A stretch of DNA of 64,000 nt, from positions 124,001-188,000 of the forward strand of contig JAEUGY010000037.1 of NCBI GenBank assembly GCA_016794625.1, in the 5' to 3' direction. The stretch's first letter is position 1. The number at the start of each line of letters is the position of its first letter. Source of the stretch: Opitutaceae bacterium. Lineage in GTDB: Bacteria; Verrucomicrobiota; Verrucomicrobiia; Opitutales; Opitutaceae. Below are positions 53,733-62,537 of this stretch, in pieces. Made by a program: the position numbers and the translations under genes. The notes under the pieces were generated by a model. The model saw only the letters and a list, made by a program, of their open reading frames with translations. It was not told the DNA's origin and made no database searches.

Positions 53733-54278
53733 TCAGACGGCCTGACCGTTTACCGGCAGGCCATAGTGCGCGATGATGCGCCGCGCGGAGTCCTCCGCGG
53801 AGGAATGCTGCGTGTCGATCTGCAGCCCGGGCGGCAGGGTGGGGTAGTGGAACGCCGTGCCCTGCCTGATTTCCCGGAAGAGGGCGACCGAGCGCAGCTT
53901 TTTGAACTCCGCGCGCGACGGGTTTTCCATGCGTCGCTCCAGTTCGGGCACGGGACACACCAGCTCGACGAACAGGACCTTTCCGCCGGCCGCGCCCACC
54001 GTGGTTAACGTGGCGTCGATGAAGCCCGGCGTGACTGTCGCCTCCGGCGCGAACGTGAAGATCAAGTCGGTTCCCTCCCGCGCGGCGGCGTCGAAGACCG
54101 ACAACCACATCGCTTCGCGCAACCGCACAAACGGCTCGCTGCCGAACGGAAATACCGCGAGCAGGGTATCCACCACCAGATGGTTGTGAAACAGCCGGTA
54201 CCCCGTCCGCGCCTGAACGGCTCGCGCCGTCGTCAACTTACCCGACGCCGCCGGACCGTGAATGAAGAGGAGGTTCAT
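53733..54278 (-). CDS. P-loop kinase-like protein
   Basis: Shikimate/nucleotide-kinase-like protein of 181 aa. It starts directly with the Walker A strand (MNLLFIHGPAASGKLTTARA) and continues with NHLVVDTLLAVFPFGSEPFV and GGKVLFVELVCPVPELERRM. The ATG at 54278 matches the P-loop position; upstream frame to 54362 is not family-like. Relatives are annotated as AAA or shikimate kinase-like with no proven substrate. No operon partner is apparent. Confidence 0.82.
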   Translation of the reverse strand: MNLLFIHGPAASGKLTTARAVQARTGYRLFHNHLVVDTLLAVFPFGSEPFVRLREAMWLSVFDAAAREGTDLIFTFAPEATVTPGFIDATLTTVGAAGGKVLFVELVCPVPELERRMENPSRAEFKKLRSVALFREIRQGTAFHYPTLPPGLQIDTQHSSAEDSARRIIAHYGLPVNGQAV

Positions 54279-54505
54279 GGGTGGGGTGAAGGAAGGAATC
54301 GGATGAGAAGTACCCTTGGCGGGTGCGGCGCGGAAGTGTGATTCCTTGTCGATAGCAATCAACCGTCCGGTTTGGCGCCCGGCACAGTTCGACTACGCTC
54401 AACCCGGCGTTCACGGAACGTGCGGACCACCGGGGCGGGAGCAGGGAAGCAGGACCGAGCGGATTGATTTTGTCACGACCTCCGTCGTGTCTCCATGGTG
54501 TCCCC

Positions 54506-55273
54506 ATGGTTCGCTTTCTTCTTAAAGCCGGGGGAATTGCCAGTTTCTTTTGCGCCTGGGCCGTTGTTGCCTCTGCTCAGATCACGGAAACCACCCGGAC
54601 GGTGGATCCGAAGGGGCTGCTGATTGAGGTGGATGCGCTTTCGTTGACGGTGGATCGGGACGGGTCGGAGCGCTACACCGCCCTGGCCGCGGGTTCGACC
54701 TTGGTCTCGAAGGGGCTGACGTCGACCTGGGATGTGCAGGTGGGGTTCAATTTCTTCATCACCCAGAAGATCGAGTCGCGGAACTTCACGGATCGTAACA
54801 CGGGCATCGGCGATGTGTTTTTCCGGACCAAATGGCGGTTCTTCGAAGACGAGGAGACCAATACCTCGGTGGCGGTCATTCCCTACTTCAAGGTGCCCAC
54901 GAACTCGGGCGGGGTGGGCAATGACTCGGTCGAGGGCGGGGTGATCGTTCCGTGGGAGAGCGAATTGGTGGGCGGGCTCTCGTTGCGCACGATGGCGAAG
55001 CTGGATGTGCTGCGGAACGCCGACGACAATGGTTACGACACCTTTTGGTACACGTCCGCCGCGCTGGGCTGGTCGCTGACTCGGTTCCTGGGGCTCTATG
55101 GGGAAGTGGAGGTGGGGAAATCGACGGGTGACGGCGGTTGGCGCGGGACAATGGGAGCGGGAGCCACCCTGTCGATTTCGAAGGGAACCCGTTGGGACGT
55201 CGCGGTCTATCGTGGCATTTCCAGCGCCGCGGCCGATTGGAATCCCGTGGTCCGGGTCAATTTTGAGTTCTGA
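54506..55273 (+). CDS. Outer-membrane beta-barrel protein, MetA/phenol-transporter-like
   Basis: The 255-aa product has a signal peptide (hydrophobic about residues 7-24, cleavage near ASAQ) and an alternating amphipathic beta pattern ending in aromatic F (WNPVVRVNFEF), as outer-membrane barrels do. The segments TSTWDVQVGFNFFITQKIES, IGDVFFRTKWRFFEDEETNT and VAVIPYFKVPT resemble the MetA-pathway putative porin family. ATG 54506 gives the best signal peptide (frame open to 54464). It lies before the TRAP genes, but a functional link is unproven. Confidence 0.75.
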   Translation: MVRFLLKAGGIASFFCAWAVVASAQITETTRTVDPKGLLIEVDALSLTVDRDGSERYTALAAGSTLVSKGLTSTWDVQVGFNFFITQKIESRNFTDRNTGIGDVFFRTKWRFFEDEETNTSVAVIPYFKVPTNSGGVGNDSVEGGVIVPWESELVGGLSLRTMAKLDVLRNADDNGYDTFWYTSAALGWSLTRFLGLYGEVEVGKSTGDGGWRGTMGAGATLSISKGTRWDVAVYRGISSAAADWNPVVRVNFEF

Positions 55274-55341
55274 GTGCCTCCGGTACGCCGGTGACGGTTC
55301 CGTGAACCCCGAGATTTCCACTGGCCTCGGAGCGCACTCGG

Positions 55342-56310
55342 ATGCAGGGTAGAGGGGTGATTTCTCCGCGTCTTCATCGGCCGGGTTCCTCCGGAGTCCT
55401 CTGTGCCCTGCTGGTCCTGGGAACCGGCTGCAGCACGGTGAAGCGCACGGCGGTGAACCAACTGGGGGATGCGCTGGCATCGGGTGGCTCCGTGTACGCC
55501 TCGGACGATGATCCTGAGCTTATCCGGGCGGCAGCACCGTTCAGCCTCAAACTGATGGAGAGCCTGCTCGCCGAGTCCCCGCAGCACCGGGGTCTGCTCC
55601 TCGCGGCCGCCTCCGGATTCACCCAGTATGGGTATGCGTTTGTGCAACAGGATGCGGATCAGTGGGAAAGCACAGATCTCGACGCCGCCGACCGCGCGCG
55701 GGACCGGGCGCGGCGGCTGTTTTTGCGCGCGCGGGACTATGGGCTGCGCGGGCTGGAGGTGTCCCAAGCCGGTTTTACCCTGGCGTTGCGCGACGCTCCG
55801 ACCGCCGCGGTGCGGGCCTGCCGGGTGGAGGATGTGCCCTTTCTTTATTGGACGGCCGCTGCGTGGGCCGCGGCGATTGCGGTGAAAAAAGACCGGCCCG
55901 ACCTGATCGCTCAGCTGCCGCAGGTGGAGGCGTTGCTCGACCGTGCCCTTGAACTGGACGAGACGTTTGCCCAGGGCGCGCTGCACACGCTGATGATCAG
56001 CTATGAGATGGCACGGCAGGGGGGCGCGGGGAATCCGGAGGATCGCGCGCTGCAGCATTTTAAGCGGGCGGTGGAGCTGGGGCCCAACACCGCCGCGCCG
56101 TACGTCACCCTGGCCGAGTCAGTCTGCGTGCAAAAACAGGATCGCGCCCGGTTTGAGGAGTTGCTTCGACAGGCGTTGGCGGTGGATGCTGACGCCTACC
56201 CAGAGACCCGTCTGGTCACCCTGATCCTGCAGCGTCGCGCGCGCTGGCTGCTGGAGCGGGTCGACGAGCTGTTCCTGCCCCCTGAACCCTCCTCGAAAAC
56301 GACTTCATGA
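55342..56310 (+). CDS. TRAP transporter T-component lipoprotein (TatT)
   Basis: Helical TPR-like protein of 322 aa with a lipobox (ALLVLGTGCSTVKRT). The pattern (YASDDDPELIRAAAPFSLKL, MESLLAESPQHRGLLLAAAS, GFTQYGYAFVQQDAD, VPFLYWTAAAWAAAIAV, RALELDETFAQGALHTLMIS, YE) matches the TatT family, first described in Treponema as a trimeric partner of a DctP-like binding protein. The stop overlaps the dctP-like ATG (ATGA), so the two are coupled. Confidence 0.9.
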   Translation: MQGRGVISPRLHRPGSSGVLCALLVLGTGCSTVKRTAVNQLGDALASGGSVYASDDDPELIRAAAPFSLKLMESLLAESPQHRGLLLAAASGFTQYGYAFVQQDADQWESTDLDAADRARDRARRLFLRARDYGLRGLEVSQAGFTLALRDAPTAAVRACRVEDVPFLYWTAAAWAAAIAVKKDRPDLIAQLPQVEALLDRALELDETFAQGALHTLMISYEMARQGGAGNPEDRALQHFKRAVELGPNTAAPYVTLAESVCVQKQDRARFEELLRQALAVDADAYPETRLVTLILQRRARWLLERVDELFLPPEPSSKTTS

Positions 56311-57362
56311 CCCTCGATTGTTTGCTTCGTCCCGTTCGGTTGCTGGTGCTGGCCACGCTCGGTCTCGTGTTTTGGGTCCGGGTCCCGGACGCCCAGGCCG
56401 CACGGCCGGGGGAGATTGTGCTCGGCACCATTCTGCCCAGCGGAACCGAGCAGTACCGGCTCCTGCAGGAGCTTGGTCAGCGGTGGCGCAAGGAGAGCGA
56501 GGGCAAGGTCAAGTTGATCCTCCATCCCGACGGCCGTCTCGGCGGCGAGGCCGACATGGTGAAGAAAATCGGCATTGGGCAGATCAACGCCGGCATGTTC
56601 AGCGTGGTCGGGCTCTCCGAAATCAGTCCGGAGGTGGCCGGACTTCAGCTCATGCCGCTGACGTTTCAGACCTGGGACGAAGTCGACTACGTGCGCGAGA
56701 AGCTCCGGCCCATCCTGGAGCAGAAACTGCGGGCCCGCGGTTTCACCGCGCTGTGCTGGGCGGATGCCGGGTGGGTGCGGTTCTTTTCCTCGGCCCCGGC
56801 GGTGACACCGGATGATTACCGCGCGACCAAGCTGTTTGCGTGGGCGGGGGATGAGGTGCAGATCGCGATGATGAAGTCCGTCGGATTTCGTCCCATCGCG
56901 CTCGAAACCACCGATCTGCTCGTCGGTCTGCAGACCAAGATGATCAACGCCGCTCCATTGCCCCCGATGGTGGCGCTGGCGGGCCAGGTGCATGGTCCCG
57001 CGCCCTACATGCTCGACCTCAAGTGGTGTCCCATCGTCGGCGCCGCGGTCGTGCGCACCGACGTCTGGGAGAAGATTCCGGAGCCCCTGCGCGGCAAACT
57101 CGCGGCGGCCGCGGAGGAGACCGCGAAGAAACTGCGGGCGCGCGGCCGGCTCGAGGACGAGGAGGCGGTGCGGGCGATGCAGAAGCACGGGTTGAAGGTC
57201 ACCCCGTTCCCCGCGACGGCGACCGCCGACTGGCAGCGGTTGAAGGATCAGGTGTATCCGAAAGTCCGGGGCGCGATCGTGCCGGAGGAAATTTTTGACG
57301 CGGTTGAAGGCCACCTGCGCGACTTCCGCGCGGCCCCGGCCGCCGTGGCGCCCGCGCGCTGA
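56307..57362 (+). CDS. TRAP transporter substrate-binding protein (DctP family)
   Basis: Periplasmic solute receptor of 351 aa. Signal peptide to DAQA, then LGTILPSGTEQYRLLQELGQ, GKVKLILHPDGRLGGEADMV, GQINAGMFSVVGLSEISPEV, typical of DctP proteins. The canonical carboxylate-binding Arg in the family's central motif is not obvious, so the ligand may differ from dicarboxylates. It lies between TatT and the fused permease. Confidence 0.93.
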   Translation: MTLDCLLRPVRLLVLATLGLVFWVRVPDAQAARPGEIVLGTILPSGTEQYRLLQELGQRWRKESEGKVKLILHPDGRLGGEADMVKKIGIGQINAGMFSVVGLSEISPEVAGLQLMPLTFQTWDEVDYVREKLRPILEQKLRARGFTALCWADAGWVRFFSSAPAVTPDDYRATKLFAWAGDEVQIAMMKSVGFRPIALETTDLLVGLQTKMINAAPLPPMVALAGQVHGPAPYMLDLKWCPIVGAAVVRTDVWEKIPEPLRGKLAAAAEETAKKLRARGRLEDEEAVRAMQKHGLKVTPFPATATADWQRLKDQVYPKVRGAIVPEEIFDAVEGHLRDFRAAPAAVAPAR

Positions 57363-57368
57363 GTCACC

Positions 57369-59213
57369 ATGGCGGCGCTGGTTCCTGCCCTGACCGCTGA
57401 CGCGGTGTCGCCGCCGGCGACGCTCTGGCGTCGCCTGGAGGAGGGCTTGCTCGCGGTGGCGTTGGCGACGCTGATCGTCCTGCCGCTGCTGGAGATGGTG
57501 CTGCGGGCCGGATTTCACACGGGGGTGCCGGGCTCGTCGACGCTCGTGCAGCACCTCACGCTCGTGGTCAGCATGGCGGGCAGCCTGCTGGCGACCCGGG
57601 ACAACCGGTTGATTTCCTTTTCCACCCTGCCGACCCTGTTACGCGGCCTGTGGCTGCAGCGCGTGCGGGCCATCAGTCAGACCGCGGCCGTCGTGGTCGC
57701 CGGTGCCTTGACGATCGCCGGAGCCCAGTTTGTGGCGGTCGAGCGGGAAGCAGCCCGGACCTTCCTGTTTGATCTCCCGCTCTGGATCGTGGAGCTCGTG
57801 CTGCCGGTCGGGTTTGGTGCGATGACCCTCCGCCTCGCGTATCACGGAGCGGCGAGCTGGCTCGGACGCGCGGGGGTCCTGGCGGCGGCCGGGCTGATCC
57901 TCGCGCTCTGTGCGTGGGGCGCATCCGATCCGGCGGCCTGGCTCTGGCCTCTGGTGGGGCTGCTTGTGGTGTCCGCGTTCCTCGGGGCGCCGGTCTTCGT
58001 GCTGATTGGCGGCCTTGGGCTCGTGTTCTTTTGGAGTCAGGACCTGCCGATCGCGTCCATGCCAGTCGAGCATTACCGGTTGGTCGTCAATCCCACGTTG
58101 CCGGCGATTCCGCTTTTCACCCTGGCCGGCTACTTTCTGGCTGAAGGAGGCGGGCCGCGGCGGCTGGTGGCGGTGTTCGAGGCGCTGACCGGCTGGGTGC
58201 GCGGGGGACCGGCGATTGCGGCGGCGCTGCTCTGCGCTTTTTTCACGGCCTTCACCGGCGCTTCAGGCGTCACGATCCTCGCGCTGGCCGGCCTGCTCAT
58301 GCCCGTGCTGAGGGCCGCCCAGTTCTCCGAACGTGATGCGCTGGGCATGATGACCGGGGCGGGGTCGCTCGGCGTGCTCCTGCCGCCCTGCCTGCCGGTG
58401 ATTTTTTATGCGATGGTGGCGAAGGTCGACATCCGCGACATGTTCCTCGGGGCATTCCTGCCCGGCCTGCTGCTCATTGCGCTGACCGCGGCCTGGGGCG
58501 TCTGGGCGGGACGCAAGGGCGGGGCGATCCTGCCCTCGTTTGATGCCGCCCGGGCCGGGCGGGCGCTATGGGTCGCCAAGTGGGACCTCGCCCTGCCGGT
58601 CGTGTCGCTCGTTCCCCTGTTCGCCGGCTGGGCGTCGTCCGTCGAGGTGGCGGCCATCACGGCGGCCTATGCGCTGTTTGTGCAGACCGTGGTTCACCGG
58701 GACCTCCACCTGTTCAAGGACGGCCCCCGGATCATGGCGGAGGCCGGCCTCCTCGTTGGCGGCATTCTGCTGATCCTGGGGGTGGCGCTGGGGCTGACCA
58801 ACTACCTCGTGTATGCACAAATCCCCGACCAGCTGGCGGAGTGGAGCCTCGCCCACGGCACTTCGCGCTGGGTCTTTCTGCTCGGTTTGAATGTGGTGCT
58901 GATTTTTGTGGGCGCGTTTGTGGAGATTTATGCGGCGATCATCGTGGTGGCGCCGCTGGTGGTGCCGATCGGACAGCAGCTGGGCATCGATCCCGTGCAC
59001 CTTGGCGTGATCTTCCTCGCCAACATGGAGCTCGGATTTCTGGCACCGCCCGTGGGGCTCAATCTTCTGCTGGCGTCGTCGCGACTCAACAAGCCGCTCC
59101 TCGAGGTGGCGCGCGCGGTGTTTCCGCTGCTCGTGGTGATGTTCGTTGGCGTGTTGGTGATCACCTACTGGGCCCCGTTGTCGACCTACCTGCCATCGCT
59201 GTTTGCGCGTTGA
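57369..59213 (+). CDS. Fused TRAP transporter permease (DctQM)
   Basis: Membrane protein of 614 aa carrying both TRAP membrane subunits. The N-terminal DctQ part has about four helices (residues 20-180, with STLVQHLTLVVSMAGSLLAT). The DctM part has about twelve helices, including FFTAFTGASGVTILALAGLL, GMMTGAGSLGVLLPPCLPVI, MELGFLAPPVGLNLLLASSR. It is coupled to the DctP gene with a 6-base gap. Na+-driven uptake is expected from the family. Confidence 0.94.
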   Translation: MAALVPALTADAVSPPATLWRRLEEGLLAVALATLIVLPLLEMVLRAGFHTGVPGSSTLVQHLTLVVSMAGSLLATRDNRLISFSTLPTLLRGLWLQRVRAISQTAAVVVAGALTIAGAQFVAVEREAARTFLFDLPLWIVELVLPVGFGAMTLRLAYHGAASWLGRAGVLAAAGLILALCAWGASDPAAWLWPLVGLLVVSAFLGAPVFVLIGGLGLVFFWSQDLPIASMPVEHYRLVVNPTLPAIPLFTLAGYFLAEGGGPRRLVAVFEALTGWVRGGPAIAAALLCAFFTAFTGASGVTILALAGLLMPVLRAAQFSERDALGMMTGAGSLGVLLPPCLPVIFYAMVAKVDIRDMFLGAFLPGLLLIALTAAWGVWAGRKGGAILPSFDAARAGRALWVAKWDLALPVVSLVPLFAGWASSVEVAAITAAYALFVQTVVHRDLHLFKDGPRIMAEAGLLVGGILLILGVALGLTNYLVYAQIPDQLAEWSLAHGTSRWVFLLGLNVVLIFVGAFVEIYAAIIVVAPLVVPIGQQLGIDPVHLGVIFLANMELGFLAPPVGLNLLLASSRLNKPLLEVARAVFPLLVVMFVGVLVITYWAPLSTYLPSLFAR

Positions 59214-59224
59214 GGAGGGCCCCT

Positions 59225-59272
59225 CGTTGTAGGCGGCCTCGCTGAGGCCGCGACGGGACCTTCGGTCCCGCC
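59225..59272. repeat. Family B palindrome, long form
   Basis: CGTTGTAGGCGGCCTCGCTG, AGGCCGCG and a second hairpin GGGACC/GGTCCC. It is paired with a diverged inverted copy at 59707-59747. Confidence 0.8.
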
Positions 59273-59494
59273 ACGGTCGTAGATCTCGGTAGGGAGTCAC
59301 GCGAAGGCGCGACCGCTGCACGAACCCCGGGGGCTGCGGATTCGAGTTGGCAATTCTCAGCAAAGACAAAAACCAGCCAACAAGGCGCCTCCGCCCCCGG
59401 GGTTCGTTTCGCTGCATCTCTGGTGTGCGACGACCGGATGATCGGTCGAGGAAGGGCGGACCCAAGGGCGCTGTTAATGGGAGTTGAGCTAGAA

Positions 59495-59633
59495 TGGAGG
59501 GCGCCGCTCCGTCGGCGCCGGTTGCGCGCGGCGATCTCTTCCCGGTTAAAGGTGTTTCTTGCGCCGAGGGGGAACGAGCACGCGCTGGAATTTGGAGCGC
59601 GTCCCCGCGGCGCCGACGGAGCGGCGCCCTCCA
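59495..59633. repeat. Family A palindromic repeat pair, copy 5
   Basis: The arms lie at 59495-59519 and 59609-59633, perfect reverse complements of the GGCGCCG variant. Nested inside a family B pair, like the copy at 38060. The remainder of 59273-59494 holds nothing recognisable. Confidence 0.9.
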
Positions 59634-59706
59634 TCACAGCAATACGGGTCGCTGCCCACCCCCAGAGTTTGGCGTCGCGAGGAAGAAACGGGCAGTTTGA
59701 GGCAGG

Positions 59707-59747
59707 GCGGGACCGAGGGTCCTGTCGCGGCCTAAGCGAGGTCACGG
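59707..59747. repeat. Family B palindrome, inverted and diverged
   Basis: GGCGGGACCGAGGGTCCTGT then CGCGGCCTAAGCGAGGTCACG. It reads as the reverse complement of the long family B form, with several changes. Confidence 0.6.
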
Positions 59748-59833
59748 CAACGGAGCTTGTTCCGATCAAGTGAGTTGGCAGATTTTGTGGCGGGATCGCA
59801 GAGTTGTTGTCAGATTTTTTTCTTGCAATCGAA

Positions 59834-59859
59834 CGTTTGTTTCAAACGATCGTTTGAAA
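59834..59859. promoter_or_regulatory. Operator of the TetR regulator
   Basis: Two overlapping perfect palindromes: CGTTTG-TTT-CAAACG (59834-59848) and a 20-base palindrome at 59840-59859 (half site TTTCAAACGA). The second ends on the A of the tetR ATG, so repressor binding would block transcription start or elongation at the start codon. No Shine-Dalgarno is present. Confidence 0.85.
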
Positions 59860-60551
59860 TGAACGACCCTGCTCCTGCTCCGATTGACGCGCCGCTGGTG
59901 CCGGCGACGCGGGAGCGCATCCTTGATGCGGCGGAGCGGCAGTTTGCGGATCTGGGCTATGACGGGGCTTCGATGCGCCAGATCACGGCCGAGGCGGGAG
60001 TCAATCTGGCGGCGGCCAATTACCACTTTGGCGACAAGGAATCGCTCTATCGGGCGGTGTTCGAGCGCCGCATCCGAGCGGTCAATGCACGCCGGATCGA
60101 GAGGCTGATCGAGGTCGAGCGTTCGGGCCAGCCTCCGACCGTGCCCGTGCTGGTGCGGGTGGTGATCGATCCGATGCGGGAGTTGTGGCTGGGTTCGGCG
60201 GATGGTCAGCCGCATCCGTTTCTGCGTTGCATGGCGCGCACGTTGCTCGATCCGCAACCGTTCATGCGTCAACTGGTGCAGGCGGAGATGGCTCCGTTTC
60301 TGCAGCGCCTTCTACCCACCTTGGGGCGGGCGCTGCCGGACCTTCCGTTGCCCGAGTTGGTGGCCCGGCTTCAGGCGATGATGGGCGCCATCCTGTTCAC
60401 CGGCGCCCGACTGGCCCGACCGGGCGGGGGCGCTACGGGCGAGCTCTGGCCCGCCGCTCTGCCTCCAGAGTCCGCGCTGGAAGTGCTGATCACGTTCTGT
60501 GTCGCCGGGCTCGCCGCGCCCGCCACGTCCATCCCCCGTCCGTCCGCCTGA
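59859..60551 (+). CDS. TetR-family transcriptional regulator
   Basis: Repressor of 230 aa. N-terminal helix-turn-helix region (ATRERILDAAERQFADLGYD, GASMRQITAEAGVNLAAANY, HFGDKESLYRAVFERR) is strongly typical. The C-terminal ligand domain resembles CecR/DUF1956-type regulators. The start overlaps its own operator, predicting autoregulation and control of the following ABC/HlyD genes. The ABC permease starts 11 bases later. Confidence 0.93.
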   Translation: MNDPAPAPIDAPLVPATRERILDAAERQFADLGYDGASMRQITAEAGVNLAAANYHFGDKESLYRAVFERRIRAVNARRIERLIEVERSGQPPTVPVLVRVVIDPMRELWLGSADGQPHPFLRCMARTLLDPQPFMRQLVQAEMAPFLQRLLPTLGRALPDLPLPELVARLQAMMGAILFTGARLARPGGGATGELWPAALPPESALEVLITFCVAGLAAPATSIPRPSA

Positions 60552-60562
60552 ATCGTCCCACC

Positions 60563-61717
60563 ATGCTCCGGCTTGCTCTCAAGATGTTGTTCGGGGATCG
60601 CGGCAAGTACATCATGCTGGTGAGCGGCATCACGTTTTCGACGCTGCTCATGACGCAGTTTCCGTCGGTGTTCTGCGGGATCATGACCTGGACCTACGCG
60701 AACATGTTCAATTCGCGGGCCGAGATTTGGGTGATGGATCCAAAGGCGGAACAATCGCTCGACAACAAGCCGCTGCGCGACACCGACGTGAACCGGGTGC
60801 GGTCCGTCGATGGTGTCGCCTGGGCCGCGCCGTACTTCCAGGGCACCTTGCAGGCGCGCATGCCGGACGGGAATTTCAAGCTCATCACCTTGGTGGGCCT
60901 CGATGCCACCACGCTCGCCGGAGCGCCGAGTCACTTGTTACAGGGCAGCCTGGAGGACCTGCGTCTGCCCAACACGGTCTTCACGGATGAATTCGGCCTG
61001 GAGCGGTTTTCCGAGGGACAGGTCCACGCGGACGGGAAACCGCGGCGTATTGGCGTCGGTGACACCATTGAAATCAACGACCGCGAGGCCCGGATTGTCG
61101 GCGTGGCCAAGGCGCGGCGGAGTTTCACGGGAGGTCCGTTCGTCTTTACCACCTATGAGCGGGCGGTGCTCTACGCCCCGCAGCAGCGCAAGATGCTGAC
61201 GTTCATCCTCGCGGCCCCGCAGCCGGGCGTATCCGCGGAGGAGGCGGTGCGGCGCATCACGGCCGAAACCGGCCTGCTGGCAATGACCGAGGAGCAGTTC
61301 CGCTGGTCGACGATCTGGTGGTACGTGCGCAACACCGGCATTCCGTTTGCCGTGGGCTCGATCGTCATCATCGGCGCGTTGGTCGGCATGATCATTGCCG
61401 CTCAGACCTTCTACGCCTTTGTCCTGGAAAACCTACGCAATTTCGCCGCGCTCAAAGCCATGGGAGCCAGCAACGCCCGCGTCACCGGCATGCTCATCGT
61501 GCAGGCGCTGGCCACCGGCTTTATCGGTTACGGCCTGGGCGTCGGGGTGGCTTCGCTGGTGCTGCGGTTCTTCGTGCGGCTGGGCAAGATCGGTGTCTAC
61601 ACGCCATGGCAGCTGCCGGTGGCGGTCTTCGGGGTCGTGCTGCTGATCAGTTCCCTTTCCGCCCTGATGGGCATTGTCCGCGTCGCCCGGACCGAGCCGG
61701 CGGTGGTCTTTCGTTGA
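60563..61717 (+). CDS. ABC transporter permease (FtsX/MacB/DevC-like)
   Basis: Membrane subunit of 384 aa. One N-terminal helix (about residues 16-37), a large periplasmic domain, then three helices (about 258-281, 310-335, 352-372), the FtsX/MacB topology. ENLRNFAALKAMGASNARVT is the coupling-helix region typical of this family. Lies between tetR and the ATPase gene. ATG 60563 is chosen inside a frame open to 60185. Confidence 0.9.
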   Translation: MLRLALKMLFGDRGKYIMLVSGITFSTLLMTQFPSVFCGIMTWTYANMFNSRAEIWVMDPKAEQSLDNKPLRDTDVNRVRSVDGVAWAAPYFQGTLQARMPDGNFKLITLVGLDATTLAGAPSHLLQGSLEDLRLPNTVFTDEFGLERFSEGQVHADGKPRRIGVGDTIEINDREARIVGVAKARRSFTGGPFVFTTYERAVLYAPQQRKMLTFILAAPQPGVSAEEAVRRITAETGLLAMTEEQFRWSTIWWYVRNTGIPFAVGSIVIIGALVGMIIAAQTFYAFVLENLRNFAALKAMGASNARVTGMLIVQALATGFIGYGLGVGVASLVLRFFVRLGKIGVYTPWQLPVAVFGVVLLISSLSALMGIVRVARTEPAVVFR

Positions 61718-61728
61718 GCGCACCCTCC

Positions 61729-62463
61729 ATGACTGCTTCCCATTCCTCCGCCATTTCCGTGCGCGCCCTCGACAAGTCCTTTGGCGAGGGCGACGCCCGT
61801 ATCCATGTCTTGAAACAGACCGCCTTCGAGGCCCGGCAGGGCGAGATGATGTTTCTCGTGGGCCCTTCCGGCTGCGGCAAGACCACGCTGCTTTCCATCG
61901 TGGCCGGCACGTTGCAGGGCGATGGCGGCGACATCGAGGTGCTCGGGCACCCGTTGTCGCGCCTGAGCCGGGCCGCGGTGACGGCGTTCCGCGCGCAGCA
62001 CATCGGTTTCATCTTCCAGCAGTTCAACCTCATCTCGACGTTGACGGTGGCCGACAATGTCAGCGTGCCGCTGCTCATTCAGGGCGTGCCGGCGCGCGAG
62101 GCGCTGCGGCGGGCCGAGGAAACGCTGGAGCGCGTCGGCATCCGAGAAAAGGCGGGTCAGCTTCCCGGTCGTCTCTCCGGGGGACAGCAGCAGCGGGTCG
62201 CCATCGCACGTGCGCTGGTGCACCGGCCGCCGCTCATCATCTGCGACGAACCGACCGCCTCGCTCGATCGGGAGAATGGCCTGAAGGTCATGACCCTGCT
62301 GCGGGATGTGGCCCGCGACGCCCACCGGTGCGTGGTCGTCGTGACGCACGATCCGCGCACGTATCCTTTCGCCGACCGCATGAGCGAGATGGAGGACGGC
62401 CGGGTCTTTCGCGTCCTGCAATCGCCGGAGGAAATCCGCCGGCAGCACACGGAGACGCTATGA
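61729..62463 (+). CDS. ABC transporter ATP-binding protein (LolD/MacB/DevA-like)
   Basis: ATPase of 244 aa. Walker A GPSGCGKTT (residues 45-53), Q-loop FIFQQFNLI, signature LSGGQQQRVAIARAL, Walker B LIICDEPTASLD, H-loop VVVVTHDPRT are complete. Sequence between Walker A and signature (IVAGTLQGDGGDIEVLGHPL) is of the LolD/MacB group. It works with the permease just upstream and the HlyD-type adaptor downstream. Confidence 0.95.
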   Translation: MTASHSSAISVRALDKSFGEGDARIHVLKQTAFEARQGEMMFLVGPSGCGKTTLLSIVAGTLQGDGGDIEVLGHPLSRLSRAAVTAFRAQHIGFIFQQFNLISTLTVADNVSVPLLIQGVPAREALRRAEETLERVGIREKAGQLPGRLSGGQQQRVAIARALVHRPPLIICDEPTASLDRENGLKVMTLLRDVARDAHRCVVVVTHDPRTYPFADRMSEMEDGRVFRVLQSPEEIRRQHTETL

Positions 62464-62537
62464 GCGCGACCGACCTCGGTGCCCACCCAGTCCTGCAACC
62501 TCCTTTACCATCCCATGCCTGACTCAGGCCTCCGCCC

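Noticed and set aside
62460..62522. 20-codon frame overlapping the ABC ATPase stop
   Set aside because: No Shine-Dalgarno, no recognisable domain or hydrophobic segment, and too short to judge; more likely spacer before the HlyD gene.
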